IMG/VR virus record: IMGVR_UViG_3300048922_000093
Span: 1 to 33,163 of that record
DNA length: 33,163 nt
Reading direction: 5' to 3' (one strand)
Source: a virus
Under the pieces are notes generated by a model. It had not been told where the DNA came from and made no database searches. It was given only the letters and a program-made list of their open reading frames with translations. Positions within the stretch are counted from its first letter, which is position 1, and the number at the start of each line of letters is the position of its first letter. Positions 22,749 to 31,647 of this stretch are shown one piece after another. Both the position numbers and the translations under genes were made by a program.

Positions 22749-23344
22749 TGGCAAAAGCGACACTTAACAAACAGGGCATTACCACAAAAGCCGGTGATAT
22801 GACGGTTTATAACTATGACGGTGAAACCCGCGAATATCTGACGTCCTCTGTTGAGTTTTTGGCGCTGGGCGTGGGGATTCCTGCTAATTCCTGCACCGAT
22901 GCACCGGTCGAAGAAAAAGAAGGTTTCGCGGTGTGTCGCGCGGCCAGTCTTGACGGGTGGGAGTATGTCGCAGACCATCGCGGTGAGACGGTTTATGACA
23001 CGGAAACCGGTCAGCCGGCCAACATTACCGCGCCCGGTGACTATGCCGTCGGCGTAACTACGATTGCACCGTCGACCCCCTATGACCGCTGGAACGGTGG
23101 CGAATGGGTCACGGATAAGGACGCGCAGAAAAACGGTCAGGTTAAGGAGGCTGAACAGAAAAAATCCGCGCTGCTGTCAGAGGCGCAAAGCGCTATCAGC
23201 CTGTGGCAGACTGAGCTGCAGCTCGGCATCATCAGAGACGATGACAAGGCCAGCCTGATTGCGTGGATGAAATACATTCAGGCGCTGAACGCGATCGACA
23301 CATCTACGGCGCCGGATATTGAGTGGCCGGAAAAACCAGAATAA
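22748..23344 (+). CDS. tail fiber assembly chaperone (G/Tfa family)
   Basis: Helps trimerise or fold the tip of H. 198 residues with the Tfa pattern: CxDAPVEEKEGFAVCRAASLDGWEYVADHRGETVYDTETG in the first half and a helical C-terminal part (SLIAWMKYIQALNAIDTS). The start overlaps the H stop (TAATG). Last gene of the V operon, followed by a strong terminator. Confidence 0.92.
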   Translation: MAKATLNKQGITTKAGDMTVYNYDGETREYLTSSVEFLALGVGIPANSCTDAPVEEKEGFAVCRAASLDGWEYVADHRGETVYDTETGQPANITAPGDYAVGVTTIAPSTPYDRWNGGEWVTDKDAQKNGQVKEAEQKKSALLSEAQSAISLWQTELQLGIIRDDDKASLIAWMKYIQALNAIDTSTAPDIEWPEKPE

Positions 23345-23349
23345 ACGAA

Positions 23350-23373
23350 GCCCTCCACCCGGAGGGCTTTTTT
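23350..23373 (+). terminator. intrinsic terminator of the V-H operon
   Basis: GCCCTCC (23350-23356) and GGAGGGC (23361-23367) form a 7-bp GC-rich stem with a 4-nt loop, followed by six T, 5 bp after the chaperone stop. Confidence 0.9.
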
Positions 23374-23376
23374 GTA

Positions 23377-23400
23377 TGTTGTGTTATCCCTCCACCAACG
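23377..23400 (+). promoter_or_regulatory. Ogr-type activator site of the FI operon
   Basis: TGTTGT (23377-23382), exactly 12 bp, then CCAACG (4 of 6 to ACAACA). The centre predicts a transcription start near 23443, 25 bp before the FI start codon; this is the best late-activator site in the window. Confidence 0.75.
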
Positions 23401-23467
23401 GCATTGCATCGCGCCTGCGCGACACACAACAGAAAATAGTCGCACCCCTAACCACGGAGTTAAACAG

Positions 23468-24661
23468 ATGGGCGACTATCATCACGGCGTCGAGGTCATC
23501 GAGATTAATGATGGCACGCGCACCATTTCCACCGTCTCGACGGCCATCATCGGCATGGTCTGCACGGCCAGCGATGCTGACGCAAAGACATTCCCCCTGA
23601 ACGAGCCGGTGCTGATTACCAGCGTGCAAACGGCGATCGGTAAGGCCGGTAAAAAAGGCACGCTGGCAAAATCCCTGCAGGCCATTGCCGACCAGTGCAA
23701 GCCGGTCATTGTGGTGGTGCGCGTTCCCGAAGGTGTCGACGACCCGTCAGACCCGGAAGCGGCGCAGAAAGAAACCATTTCCAACATCATCGGCACGACC
23801 GACGAAAACGGCAAATACACCGGGCTGAAAGCGCTGTTAACAGCGAAAACCGTCACCGGTGTTAAGCCGCGCATTCTCGGCGTGCCGGGGCTGGATACGC
23901 AGGAAGTGGCGACCGCTCTTGCGTCGACCTGCCAGAGCCTGCGCGCGTTCGGCTATGTGAGCGCGTGGGGCTGCAAGACCATTTCCGACGCCATTAAATA
24001 CCGTGAGAACTTCAGCCAGCGCGAGCTCATGGTCATTCACCCTGATTTTCTGGCATGGGACACCACGGCGAACGAAACCGATATTGCATGGGCGACCGCC
24101 CGCGCGCTCGGCCTGCGCGCCAGAATCGACCAGGATACCGGCTGGCACAAAACGCTGTCCAACGTCGGCGTGAATGGCGTCACCGGCGTCAGCGCCTCGG
24201 TCTCATGGGATTTGCAGGAGCAGGCCACCGACGCCAACCTGCTGAATCAGGCCGGGGTGACAACGCTCATCCGCAACGATGGCTTTAAATTCTGGGGTAA
24301 CCGAACCTGCTCGGACGATCCATTATTCGTGTTTGAAAACTACACCCGCACGGCGCAGGTGCTGGCCGACACGATGGCGGAAGCGCACGCGTGGGCGATG
24401 GATAAGCCCGTTTCTGCAACGCTCATCCGCGACATCGTCGCCGGTATCAATGCCAAATTCCGCGAGCTGAAAAACAACGGCTATATCGTTGACGGCTCCT
24501 GCTGGTACGACCCGGAGTCAAACAGCGTGGAAACCCTCAAAGCCGGGAAACTGTATATCGATTACGACTACACCCCCGTCCCGCCGCTGGAAAACCTGAC
24601 CCTGCGCCAGCGCATCACCGATACCTATCTGGCAGACCTGTCAGACTCGGTCAACAGCTAA
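23468..24661 (+). CDS. FI: tail sheath protein FI
   Basis: Contractile sheath subunit, 397 residues (P2 FI is 396). It starts MGDYHHGVEVIEINDGTRTI and carries the conserved C-terminal domain with RTCSDDPLFVFENYTRTAQV and YTPVPPLENLTLRQRITDTY. The ATG at 23468 agrees with P2; upstream in-frame codons cover the promoter. First gene of the FI-D operon. Confidence 0.96.
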   Translation: MGDYHHGVEVIEINDGTRTISTVSTAIIGMVCTASDADAKTFPLNEPVLITSVQTAIGKAGKKGTLAKSLQAIADQCKPVIVVVRVPEGVDDPSDPEAAQKETISNIIGTTDENGKYTGLKALLTAKTVTGVKPRILGVPGLDTQEVATALASTCQSLRAFGYVSAWGCKTISDAIKYRENFSQRELMVIHPDFLAWDTTANETDIAWATARALGLRARIDQDTGWHKTLSNVGVNGVTGVSASVSWDLQEQATDANLLNQAGVTTLIRNDGFKFWGNRTCSDDPLFVFENYTRTAQVLADTMAEAHAWAMDKPVSATLIRDIVAGINAKFRELKNNGYIVDGSCWYDPESNSVETLKAGKLYIDYDYTPVPPLENLTLRQRITDTYLADLSDSVNS

Positions 24662-24673
24662 GGAGCTCAGAGC

Positions 24674-25192
24674 ATGGCGTTACCACGCAAACTGAAATAC
24701 CTGAACATGTTTAACGACGGTCTCAGCTACATGGGCGTCGTTGAATCCGTCACCCTGCCAAAGCTGACCCGCAAGCTTGAGAAATATCGCGGCGGCGGGA
24801 TGCCGGGCTCGGTGTCTATTGACCTCGGCCTCGACGACGACGCGCTGTCGCTTGAGTGGACGCTGGGCGGCCTGCCTGACGTCGCGCTGTGGGCGCAGTA
24901 TGCGTCACCGGGTGCCGACAGCGTGCCGCTGCGCTTCACCGGCTCATTCCAGCGCGATGATACCGGCGCAATTTCCGCCGTTGAGGTGGTCATGCGTGGC
25001 CGTCACAAGGAGTACGACGGCGGCGAGAACAAACAGGGCGAAAGCGGCACGACCAAAATCGCGACCGAGTGCTCGTATTACCAGCTCACGATTGACGGCA
25101 AAGAGGTCATCGAGATTGACGTCGTCAACATGGTGATGAAAGTCGACGGCGTTGACCGTCTCGCTGAGCACCGCCGGGCGATTGGCCTGTAA
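24674..25192 (+). CDS. FII: tail tube protein FII
   Basis: Inner tube subunit, 172 residues as in P2. It starts MALPRKLKYLNMFNDGLSYM and has the strand-rich tube fold with LTRKLEKYRGGGMPG. AGGAG lies 8 nt before the start. Confidence 0.96.
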   Translation: MALPRKLKYLNMFNDGLSYMGVVESVTLPKLTRKLEKYRGGGMPGSVSIDLGLDDDALSLEWTLGGLPDVALWAQYASPGADSVPLRFTGSFQRDDTGAISAVEVVMRGRHKEYDGGENKQGESGTTKIATECSYYQLTIDGKEVIEIDVVNMVMKVDGVDRLAEHRRAIGL

Positions 25193-25252
25193 CCCGTTAA
25201 CCGGTCAGCCAGGCTGGCCGGTCACTTACTCACATTCAAAGAGAGCAACATC

Positions 25253-25561
25253 ATGGAAAACATCAACGAAACCGCCACCATCGAAACCGAAAACCCAAAC
25301 ATTGTGATCCTCGATAATCCAATCATGCGCGGTGAGCAAAAAATCGAACAGGTGACCGTGTCCAAACCCAACGCCGGTACTCTGCGCGGTGTGAGTCTGG
25401 CCTCGCTGGCAAACTCTGACGTCGATGCGCTGATTAAGGTGCTGCCGCGCATGACGTACCCGGCGCTGACCGAGCCCGAGGTCATGCGTCTGGAAGCATC
25501 AGACCTGATTTTGTTCGCCGGTAAGGTGGTCGGTTTTTTGTCGCCATCTTCGGCTCGCTGA
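25253..25561 (+). CDS. E: tail assembly protein E
   Basis: Chaperone for the tape measure protein, 102 residues in the zero frame. Family blocks ETENPNIVILDNPIMRGEQ and LPRMTYPALTEPEVMRLEA. The reading frame carries a slippery heptamer near its end that produces the longer E+E' product. Confidence 0.94.
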   Translation: MENINETATIETENPNIVILDNPIMRGEQKIEQVTVSKPNAGTLRGVSLASLANSDVDALIKVLPRMTYPALTEPEVMRLEASDLILFAGKVVGFLSPSSAR

Positions 25562-25716
25562 CGTTCCCGGACAACCTTTCGGTCGATGACCTGATGGCGG
25601 ATATCGCGGTGATATTTCACTGGCCGCCATCAGAGCTGAATTCCCTGAGCGTGACCGAGCTCATCACATGGCGCGAAAAGGCGCTGCAGCGAAGCGGACA
25701 CCACCATGAGCAATAA
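25253..25716 (+). CDS. E': E+E' tail assembly fusion made by -1 frameshift
   Basis: The E gene has the heptamer T_TTT_TTG at 25534-25540 in the correct zero frame (GGT TTT TTG). A -1 slip there continues from 25540 in a frame that stays open to a TAA at 25714, adding 58 codons (starting VAIFGSLTFPDNLSVDDL). The fusion has about 154 residues and ends by overlapping the T start by 11 bp. P2 E/E', and G/GT of lambda, use the same device between tube and tape measure genes. Confidence 0.9.
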
Positions 25717-28153
25717 CGTCAGGATTGAGGTACTGCTGAACGCAGTAGACCGGGCAAGCCGACCGCTCAAGTCTATCCAGACTGCCAGTAAGACCCTTGC
25801 CGGCGACATCCGCACTTCTCAAAACAGCCTGCGCGACCTGAATGCGCAGGCTGGCCGAATTGACGGATTCAGGAAAGCGAGCGCACAGCTTGCCGTGACA
25901 GGCCAGTCGCTTAACAAGGCGAAACAGGAAGCCGCCGCGCTGGCCGTCCAGTTTAAAAACACGCAGAACCCTACAACCGCGCAGGCGCGCGCGATGGAGG
26001 CGGCAAAGAAATCCGCCGCTGACCTGCAGCTCAAATACAACAGCCTCAGGCAGTCGGTACAGCGCCAGCGCACCGAGCTCGCGCAGGCCGGGATTAACAC
26101 CCGTACTCTCTCGGCGGATGAGCGCCGACTGAAAACCAGCATCAGTGAGACGACCGCGCAACTTAACCGGCAGCGCGAGGCACTGGCGCGGGTCAGTCAA
26201 CAGCAGGCGCGACTCAGTCGCGTTAAAGAGCGTTATCAGGCCGGTAAATCCCTTGCCGGAGGCGCTGCAGCGGCAGGCGCGGCGGGCGTCGGTATCGCCA
26301 CGGCGGGAACAATGGCCGGAGTGAAATTACTCACGCCCGGTTATGACTTTGCACAGAAAAACTCTGAGCTGCAGGCCGTGCTCGGCGTTGATAAACAGTC
26401 ACCCGAGATGGAGGCGCTGCGCAAACAGGCGCGCCAGCTCGGGGACAATACCGCTGCGTCTGCAGATGATGCGGCGAGCGCGCAGATTATCATTGCGAAA
26501 AGCGGCGGGGATGCCGCAGCGATTCAGGCGGCGACGCCGGTCACGCTGAATATGGCGCTGTCTAACCGTCGCTCGATGGAAGAAAACGCCGCGCTGCTGA
26601 CGGGTATGAAATCCGCGTTTCAGATGTCAAACGACCAGATCGCACACATCGGCGACGTGTTGTCGATGACCATGAACAAAACGGCCGCTGACTTTGACGG
26701 GCTGAGCGACGCGCTGACCTATGCTGCGCCGGTGGCAAAAAATGCCGGGGTCAGTATCGAGCAGACCGCCGCGATGGTCGGCGCGCTCCATGACGCCAAA
26801 ATCACCGGCTCGATGGCGGGGACGGGCAGCCGTGCCGTCCTGAGTCGCCTGCAGGCTCCGACCGGTAAGGCATACGAGGCAATCAAAGAGCTCGGCGTTA
26901 AAACGTCTGACAGCAAGGGCAACACGCGCCCGATATTCGCCATTCTGAAAGAAATGCAGCGCAGTTTTGAGAAAAATAATCTCGGAACAAGCCAGAAAGG
27001 CGAGTACATGAAAACCATCTTTGGTGAGGAAGCCAGCTCGGCGGCGGCGGTACTGATGACCGCGGCATCAAGCGGCAAGCTCGACCAGCTCACGGCGGCG
27101 TTTAAAGCCTCGGACGGGAAAACCGCTGAGCTCGTTAAAATCATGCAGGACAACCTCGGCGGTGACTTCAAAGAATTTCAGTCAGCCTATGAGGCCGTCG
27201 GTACTGACCTGTTTGACCAGCAGGAGGGCTCACTGCGTGAGCTCACTAAAACCGCCACGAAATATGTTTTAAAGCTCGACGGCTGGATCACCAATAACAA
27301 AACACTTGCGTCAACCATCGGGTTAATTGCAGGTGGTGGGCTGGCGCTGATTGGCGTGCTGGGCGGGATTGGCCTGATAGCGTGGCCGGTGGTAACGGGT
27401 TTCAACGTGATTATGGCCGCTGCCGGTGTTCTCGGTGCAAATCTGGCCGCAATGGGGGCGGCCATTGTCTCTGTGCTCGGGGCGCTTACCTGGCCGATTG
27501 TGGCTATTGGCGTTGCCATCATCGCCGGTGCGCTGCTCATCCGCAAATACTGGGAGCCAATAAGCGCATTTTTCTCAGGCGTAATGGAGGGGATAAAGCA
27601 GGCTTTTGCCCCTGTAGTGGAGTTATTCGAACCGTTAAAGCCGGTTTTTGACTGGCTGGGTGACAAACTCAAAGCGGCGTGGCAGTGGTTTAAAGACCTG
27701 ATCGCACCGGTTAAGTCGACGCAGGAGACGCTCGACAGCTGCAAAAATGCGGGTGTGATGTTCGGTAAGATGCTGGCCGAAGCGCTGATGTTACCGCTCA
27801 AAAGCTTTAATACATTGCGTACCGGCGTTAACTGGTTACTGGAAAAGCTCGGGGTTATCAATAAAGAATCGAGCGACCTTGACCAGAAAGCCGCTAAAGC
27901 CAGTGCCGCCACCGGCTCGCAAAATGGGTCTTATATTCCGGCAACCTCTGCATATGGAGGCTATCAGGCATATCAGCCGGTAACGGCGCCCACGGGTAAG
28001 ACTTACGTCGACCAGAGCAAGCCTGAATACAACATTAACCTGAATGGTGGCATCGCGCCGGGCAGCGACCTCGACCGTCAGCTCCGCGAGGCTGTCGATA
28101 AACTCGACCGTGAAAACCGTGCGCGTCAGCGCTCAAGTATGCGCCATGAATGA
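25706..28153 (+). CDS. T: tape measure protein T
   Basis: Sets tail length and is ejected during infection. 815 residues, the same as P2 T as I recall, so tail length should be the same. The N-terminal half is coiled-coil (RASRPLKSIQTASKTL onward). A hydrophobic zone with several membrane-like segments lies at about residues 530-615 (TIGLIAGGGLALIGVLGG, WPIVAIGVAIIAGALL). The C-terminal region is glycine/serine rich. Confidence 0.95.
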   Translation: MSNNVRIEVLLNAVDRASRPLKSIQTASKTLAGDIRTSQNSLRDLNAQAGRIDGFRKASAQLAVTGQSLNKAKQEAAALAVQFKNTQNPTTAQARAMEAAKKSAADLQLKYNSLRQSVQRQRTELAQAGINTRTLSADERRLKTSISETTAQLNRQREALARVSQQQARLSRVKERYQAGKSLAGGAAAAGAAGVGIATAGTMAGVKLLTPGYDFAQKNSELQAVLGVDKQSPEMEALRKQARQLGDNTAASADDAASAQIIIAKSGGDAAAIQAATPVTLNMALSNRRSMEENAALLTGMKSAFQMSNDQIAHIGDVLSMTMNKTAADFDGLSDALTYAAPVAKNAGVSIEQTAAMVGALHDAKITGSMAGTGSRAVLSRLQAPTGKAYEAIKELGVKTSDSKGNTRPIFAILKEMQRSFEKNNLGTSQKGEYMKTIFGEEASSAAAVLMTAASSGKLDQLTAAFKASDGKTAELVKIMQDNLGGDFKEFQSAYEAVGTDLFDQQEGSLRELTKTATKYVLKLDGWITNNKTLASTIGLIAGGGLALIGVLGGIGLIAWPVVTGFNVIMAAAGVLGANLAAMGAAIVSVLGALTWPIVAIGVAIIAGALLIRKYWEPISAFFSGVMEGIKQAFAPVVELFEPLKPVFDWLGDKLKAAWQWFKDLIAPVKSTQETLDSCKNAGVMFGKMLAEALMLPLKSFNTLRTGVNWLLEKLGVINKESSDLDQKAAKASAATGSQNGSYIPATSAYGGYQAYQPVTAPTGKTYVDQSKPEYNINLNGGIAPGSDLDRQLREAVDKLDRENRARQRSSMRHE

Positions 28154-28165
28154 GGGGGATAAAGC

Positions 28166-28630
28166 ATGTTAATGGTTTTAGGTTTGTTTGTGTTTGAGCG
28201 CCGCACGCTGCCCTATCAGTCTATGCAGTATTCGAAGGATTACCGCTGGGCGTCAAACGACCGTATCGGCAAGCCACCGGCTTACCAGTATCTCGGGGAA
28301 GGGGAAACCACGCGCACGCTGTCGGGCGTGCTCTATCCCGAAATTACCGGCGGACGGCTGTCACTGACCGCCATCGAGCTGATGGCAGACGAGGGGCGCG
28401 CGTGGCCGCTGATTGACGGAACGGGCATGATCCACGGCATGTATGTCATCGACAAAGTGACGCACACGCACACCGAGCTATTCAGCGACGGAGCGGCGAG
28501 AAAAATCGAGTTTAGCCTTTCTCTTAAGCGGGTCGATAAATCGCTGGCGGCCATTTATGGCGACCTAAAAACGCAGGCCGACAATCTGGTCACGTCTGCC
28601 GGTGACTGGCTGGGAGGGCTGGCGGGATGA
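28166..28630 (+). CDS. U: tail protein U
   Basis: Baseplate/tail tip protein, 154 residues (P2 U is about 159), starting MLMVLGLFVFERRTLPYQSM. Ends with a helical segment (AAIYGDLKTQADNLVTSAGD). Its stop overlaps the D start (ATGATGAC). Confidence 0.94.
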   Translation: MLMVLGLFVFERRTLPYQSMQYSKDYRWASNDRIGKPPAYQYLGEGETTRTLSGVLYPEITGGRLSLTAIELMADEGRAWPLIDGTGMIHGMYVIDKVTHTHTELFSDGAARKIEFSLSLKRVDKSLAAIYGDLKTQADNLVTSAGDWLGGLAG

Positions 28631-29796
28631 TGACGGGTATGAATATTCAGGCCGGGGCGAAGATAGCCCCGGCGTTTATGCTCAAGCTGGATAACGACGA
28701 TATCACCCAGGATTTTAGTGACCGCCTAATCAGTCTGACCATGACCGACAATCGCGGATTCGAGGCCGACCAGCTCGATATCGAGCTCGATGACACTGAC
28801 GGTCAGATAGCTTTGCCACCGCGCGGCGCAACGTTGACGCTGTGGTTAGGCTGGCAGGATTCCGCGCTGATAAAAAAAGGGACGTTCACGGTCGACGAAA
28901 TCGAGCACAGGGGCGCGCCTGATACGCTGACCATCCGGGGGCGCAGCGCCGATTTTCGAGGTACGCTGAATTCGCGCCGGGAACAGTCATGGCATGACAC
29001 CACGCTAGGACAAATTGTGGAGACGATTGCGGCACGCAATAAGCTGACGGCCAGCGTGGCCGACACGTTGAAAGCCGTCGCAGTGCCTCACATTGACCAG
29101 TCGCAGGAATCCGACGCGGTGTTTCTGTCCCGCCTGGCGGACCGGAACGGTGCAGCGGTTTCGGTAAAAGGGGGAAAACTGTTATTCCTGAAAGCGGGGA
29201 GCGGTAAGACGGCCAGCGGAAAGCCCATTCCCCAGATGACGCTTGAGCGCGGGGACGGCGATCGTCATCAGTTTTCCATTGCCGACCGGGAAGCCTACAC
29301 CGGTGTGACGGCGAAATGGCTGCACACCAAAGACCCGAAGCCGCAAAAGCAAAAGGTGAAGCTCAAGAGAAAGCCCAAAGAGAAGCACCTCCGCGCGCTG
29401 CAGCACCCGAAAGCGACCAAAGCCCCGGCAAATGCCAAAGCCAAAAAAGAGCAGGAAGCGCGCGAGGGTGAGTATATGGCCGGTGAAGCTGACAACGTGC
29501 TGGAGCTTACAACCATCTACGCGACAAAGGCACAGGCCATGCGCGCCGCTCAGGCGAAGTGGGACAAGTTGCAGCGAGGCGTTGCGGAGTTTTCAATCTC
29601 GCTGGCGATTGGCCGGGCAGATTTATTTCCTGAAACGCCAATCGCAGTGAGAGGGTTTAAGCGCGTCATAGACGAGCAGGCGTGGATAATCAGCCGGGTG
29701 GTGCATAACCTCAACGGGAGCGGCTACACGACGGGCTTAGAGCTTGAGGTTAAGGTTTCGGATGTGGAGTATGAAAGCGAAGATGTAACGCAATGA
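28627..29796 (+). CDS. D: tail hub protein D
   Basis: Baseplate hub protein that carries the spike, related to T4 gp27. 389 residues (P2 D is 387). P2-like blocks include PAFMLKLDNDDITQDFSDRL and DRLISLTMTDNRGFEADQL; a lysine-rich linker (KPQKQKVKLKRKPKEKH) lies in the middle. Last structural gene of the late operon. Two possible starts, ATG at 28627 or the next codon at 28630, cannot be separated. Confidence 0.95.
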   Translation: MMTGMNIQAGAKIAPAFMLKLDNDDITQDFSDRLISLTMTDNRGFEADQLDIELDDTDGQIALPPRGATLTLWLGWQDSALIKKGTFTVDEIEHRGAPDTLTIRGRSADFRGTLNSRREQSWHDTTLGQIVETIAARNKLTASVADTLKAVAVPHIDQSQESDAVFLSRLADRNGAAVSVKGGKLLFLKAGSGKTASGKPIPQMTLERGDGDRHQFSIADREAYTGVTAKWLHTKDPKPQKQKVKLKRKPKEKHLRALQHPKATKAPANAKAKKEQEAREGEYMAGEADNVLELTTIYATKAQAMRAAQAKWDKLQRGVAEFSISLAIGRADLFPETPIAVRGFKRVIDEQAWIISRVVHNLNGSGYTTGLELEVKVSDVEYESEDVTQ

Positions 29797-29873
29797 ATTT
29801 TTAATTATATATTTGATATGTAAGGTTTTAGTGGTTAAAATTGATGCATCCTAAACGCTTTGAGGTGCTCGCA

Positions 29874-30095
29874 ATGTTTCACTGTCCAAAATGTCATTAC
29901 GCCGCCCACGCTCGCACAAGTCGCTATTTTACTGACACGACCAAAGAGCGTTATCATCAGTGCACTAACATCAACTGCAGCGCAACGTTTGTGACCACTG
30001 AGACGGTCGAGCGTTTTATCGTTTCGCCGGGGGTAGTAGTGCCAGCGGCACCTCACCCGACATCATCAGGTCAGCAACAAATCCAGTGGCAGTGA
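29874..30095 (+). CDS. ogr: late gene activator Ogr
   Basis: Small zinc-binding activator of the phage late promoters that contacts the alpha subunit of host RNA polymerase. 73 residues (P2 Ogr is 72), with MFHCPKCHYAAHARTSRYF at the start and zinc ligands Cys4, Cys7, Cys30 and Cys35 (C-X2-C-X22-C-X4-C). GAGGTG lies 6 nt before the ATG at 29874; an upstream ATG at 29841 in frame lacks P2 similarity. It would act on the TGTTGT sites upstream of O/P and FI. Confidence 0.95.
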   Translation: MFHCPKCHYAAHARTSRYFTDTTKERYHQCTNINCSATFVTTETVERFIVSPGVVVPAAPHPTSSGQQQIQWQ

Positions 30096-30098
30096 CTA

Positions 30099-30132
30099 AA
30101 AGAAAGCTCCGTAAATGCGGGGCTTTCTTTTT
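30099..30132 (+). terminator. intrinsic terminator after ogr
   Basis: AAAGAAAGC-T-CCG pairs with CGG-G-GCTTTCTTT around the loop TAAATG, a 13-bp stem with one T-G pair, ending in five T. It follows the ogr stop by about 4 bp and separates the late genes from the HEPN cargo. Confidence 0.88.
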
Positions 30133-30211
30133 GAGAATCAAAAATTATCAGCAAAAATATTTTTACAGTTGATTAGATTTATCATAAAAACCTAAAATTA
30201 ATCTACATCAA

Positions 30212-30239
30212 TTAATAGTAAGAGTGTTGTCATTATAAT
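30212..30239 (+). promoter_or_regulatory. candidate promoter of the HEPN pair
   Basis: TATAAT at 30234-30239 is an exact -10. TTAATA (30212-30217) at a 16-bp spacing is a 4-of-6 match to the -35. It lies 55 bp upstream of the first HEPN gene in an AT-rich leader, independent of the late operon because a terminator intervenes. Confidence 0.5.
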
Positions 30240-30294
30240 CTATTGATCTTATGATGGTTTATTTGACTATGCTCATGATTTGTCCAAGGAAAAA

Positions 30295-31038
30295 ATGGCT
30301 AAGAACAAAATTCTAATATGCTTTCCTCTTTGGGCTGCTACATCGTCCATTGATATCATGCGAATGCTTGCAGAACAGGCTGAAAAAAATATTGCTATTG
30401 CTGTGGAAGAAGTTAATGAACCGGGCGCTATTAAGGAGGGCGAATATGAGGATGAGGCATTTGACCATTATGGGGAAATTTATACTTTTATGAATATATA
30501 TTACTCATGTGGTGCGTGTGTGGGTATCGACTATGAAGAAGTTAAACTAGAGTATATACGATTAACGACACAGCTAACACGTCGCTCTGCATTTTTAACT
30601 ATATTTGGACTCTTCGAACATCGTATTAATGATTGTCTGGAGTTTATGCTCGAGCTGGCAAAGTATTCAGGTGAAATCAAAGGAAAGGGGCCCATTGAAA
30701 AGATACATTATCTTATAAAAAGAGTTTATGGATGCAAAAGCATTACTGATGTCGATCATCTCACAAAAATTAGGAATATAATGATTCACAATGATGGGAA
30801 TGCAAACAATTACATTGATATTTTTAATAGCACTGATAAAAAGAGCTCTTCTGAAAAAAGGCTTCTGAACGCAATACGTAGGTCAGAAGGTGTTGTCGTT
30901 AATGATTTTAATGAAGTGCTAATGAATGAAAGTTTTTTAATGTATTCTGTCAACGAATTTAGACGTTACATTAATGCACTGGGTGATTTAATCAACGCTT
31001 ATTATAGGAAAGTGAATAATGGGAAGGATAATGAGTAG
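30295..31038 (+). CDS. HEPN-like protein, larger of a pair
   Basis: 247 residues, mostly helical. It has the HEPN RNase motif R-x4-H at Arg160-His165 (KIRNIMIHNDG) and a preceding long helix (RRSAFLTIFGLFEHRINDCL) typical of HEPN proteins. The N-terminal segment MAKNKILICFPLW is hydrophobic but too short for a confident membrane anchor. AAGGA lies 5 nt before the ATG at 30295; a TTG at 30280 is the alternative. It is AT-rich, placed between ogr and attR, and overlaps the next gene, which also has an HEPN motif. HEPN proteins are often RNases in toxin-antitoxin and abortive-infection systems; this specific family I do not recognise. Confidence 0.88.
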   Translation: MAKNKILICFPLWAATSSIDIMRMLAEQAEKNIAIAVEEVNEPGAIKEGEYEDEAFDHYGEIYTFMNIYYSCGACVGIDYEEVKLEYIRLTTQLTRRSAFLTIFGLFEHRINDCLEFMLELAKYSGEIKGKGPIEKIHYLIKRVYGCKSITDVDHLTKIRNIMIHNDGNANNYIDIFNSTDKKSSSEKRLLNAIRRSEGVVVNDFNEVLMNESFLMYSVNEFRRYINALGDLINAYYRKVNNGKDNE

Positions 31039-31507
31039 TAATAAATTAACATTAGATGATCTAAGCAATGAGTTCTACCGCGAGTTTTCTCGTTATGAGT
31101 ACTGTCTTAAAGCTGTAGGACTTAGGCATGAAAAAGGAGATGCAAAGGCAAACTGGGATTTGTATGCCAAAGAAGTTGAAGATGTTATTATTAATGCTAC
31201 TGACAAAGAGCTTTGCACTGCCATTGACTATTTTTTTTCTCATCCTCCCAAAAAACAAATTGTTAAGGATGGCTCTCTTGCTTGGGATGATTCCCCGTTA
31301 CAGGAAAAAAACAAATCTATTGCTGTTTTTATTCTAATTCGTCGTGTTAGGAATAATCTTTTTCATGGCGGTAAATTCAATGGTCAATGGTTTGAGCCAG
31401 AACGCAGCGAGCTTTTACTTCAGTACGCGCTTACCATTTTGAAGACTTGCGCTAAAAACCATGAAAACGTAAGCAAGGCATATGAAGGTATGTCAACAGG
31501 GAGTTAG
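31031..31507 (+). CDS. HEPN-like protein, smaller of a pair
   Basis: 158 residues, helical, with R-x4-H at Arg107-His112 (RRVRNNLFHGGKF), a classic HEPN signature. An N-terminal helix FYREFSRYEYCLKAVGL precedes it. The ATG at 31031 has AAGGA 2-3 nt upstream and overlaps the end of the larger gene by 8 bp, so expression is coupled; an ATG at 31019 is possible. No nucleotidyltransferase partner gene (the usual HEPN antitoxin) is present. Two different HEPN proteins could form a heterodimer in which the composite active site is controlled by pairing. Function is inference. Confidence 0.88.
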   Translation: MSSNKLTLDDLSNEFYREFSRYEYCLKAVGLRHEKGDAKANWDLYAKEVEDVIINATDKELCTAIDYFFSHPPKKQIVKDGSLAWDDSPLQEKNKSIAVFILIRRVRNNLFHGGKFNGQWFEPERSELLLQYALTILKTCAKNHENVSKAYEGMSTGS

Positions 31508-31617
31508 TTTAAGTACATAAACGCTTATGGCCAAAGATAAATCTTACCAGCACATGTATTAACATTTTTAATTGAAGTGCATTACTTGCTTAAAGTGATA
31601 TTGGATTTTGTCAGTTA

Positions 31618-31642
31618 GCCCCACTTATGTGGGGCTTCTTGT
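31618..31642 (+). terminator. intrinsic terminator after the HEPN pair
   Basis: GCCCCAC (31618-31624) and GTGGGGC (31629-31635) form a 7-bp stem with loop TTAT, followed by TTCTTGT. It ends the HEPN transcript before the attachment site. Confidence 0.82.
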
Positions 31643-31647
31643 ATCGA

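Noticed and set aside
23345-23467. Search for a Z/fun-type exclusion gene between the fiber chaperone and FI
   Set aside because: Only a terminator and the FI promoter fit in the gap; this accessory slot is empty here.
27187-27912. 241-codon antisense frame inside the tape measure gene
   Set aside because: Opposes the strongly supported T gene; low-complexity composition explains it.
30225-30230. TGTTGT near the HEPN promoter as an Ogr site
   Set aside because: The partner half-site 12 bp away (TTGATC) does not match, and the motif abuts the -10 instead of lying 55 bp upstream of a start.
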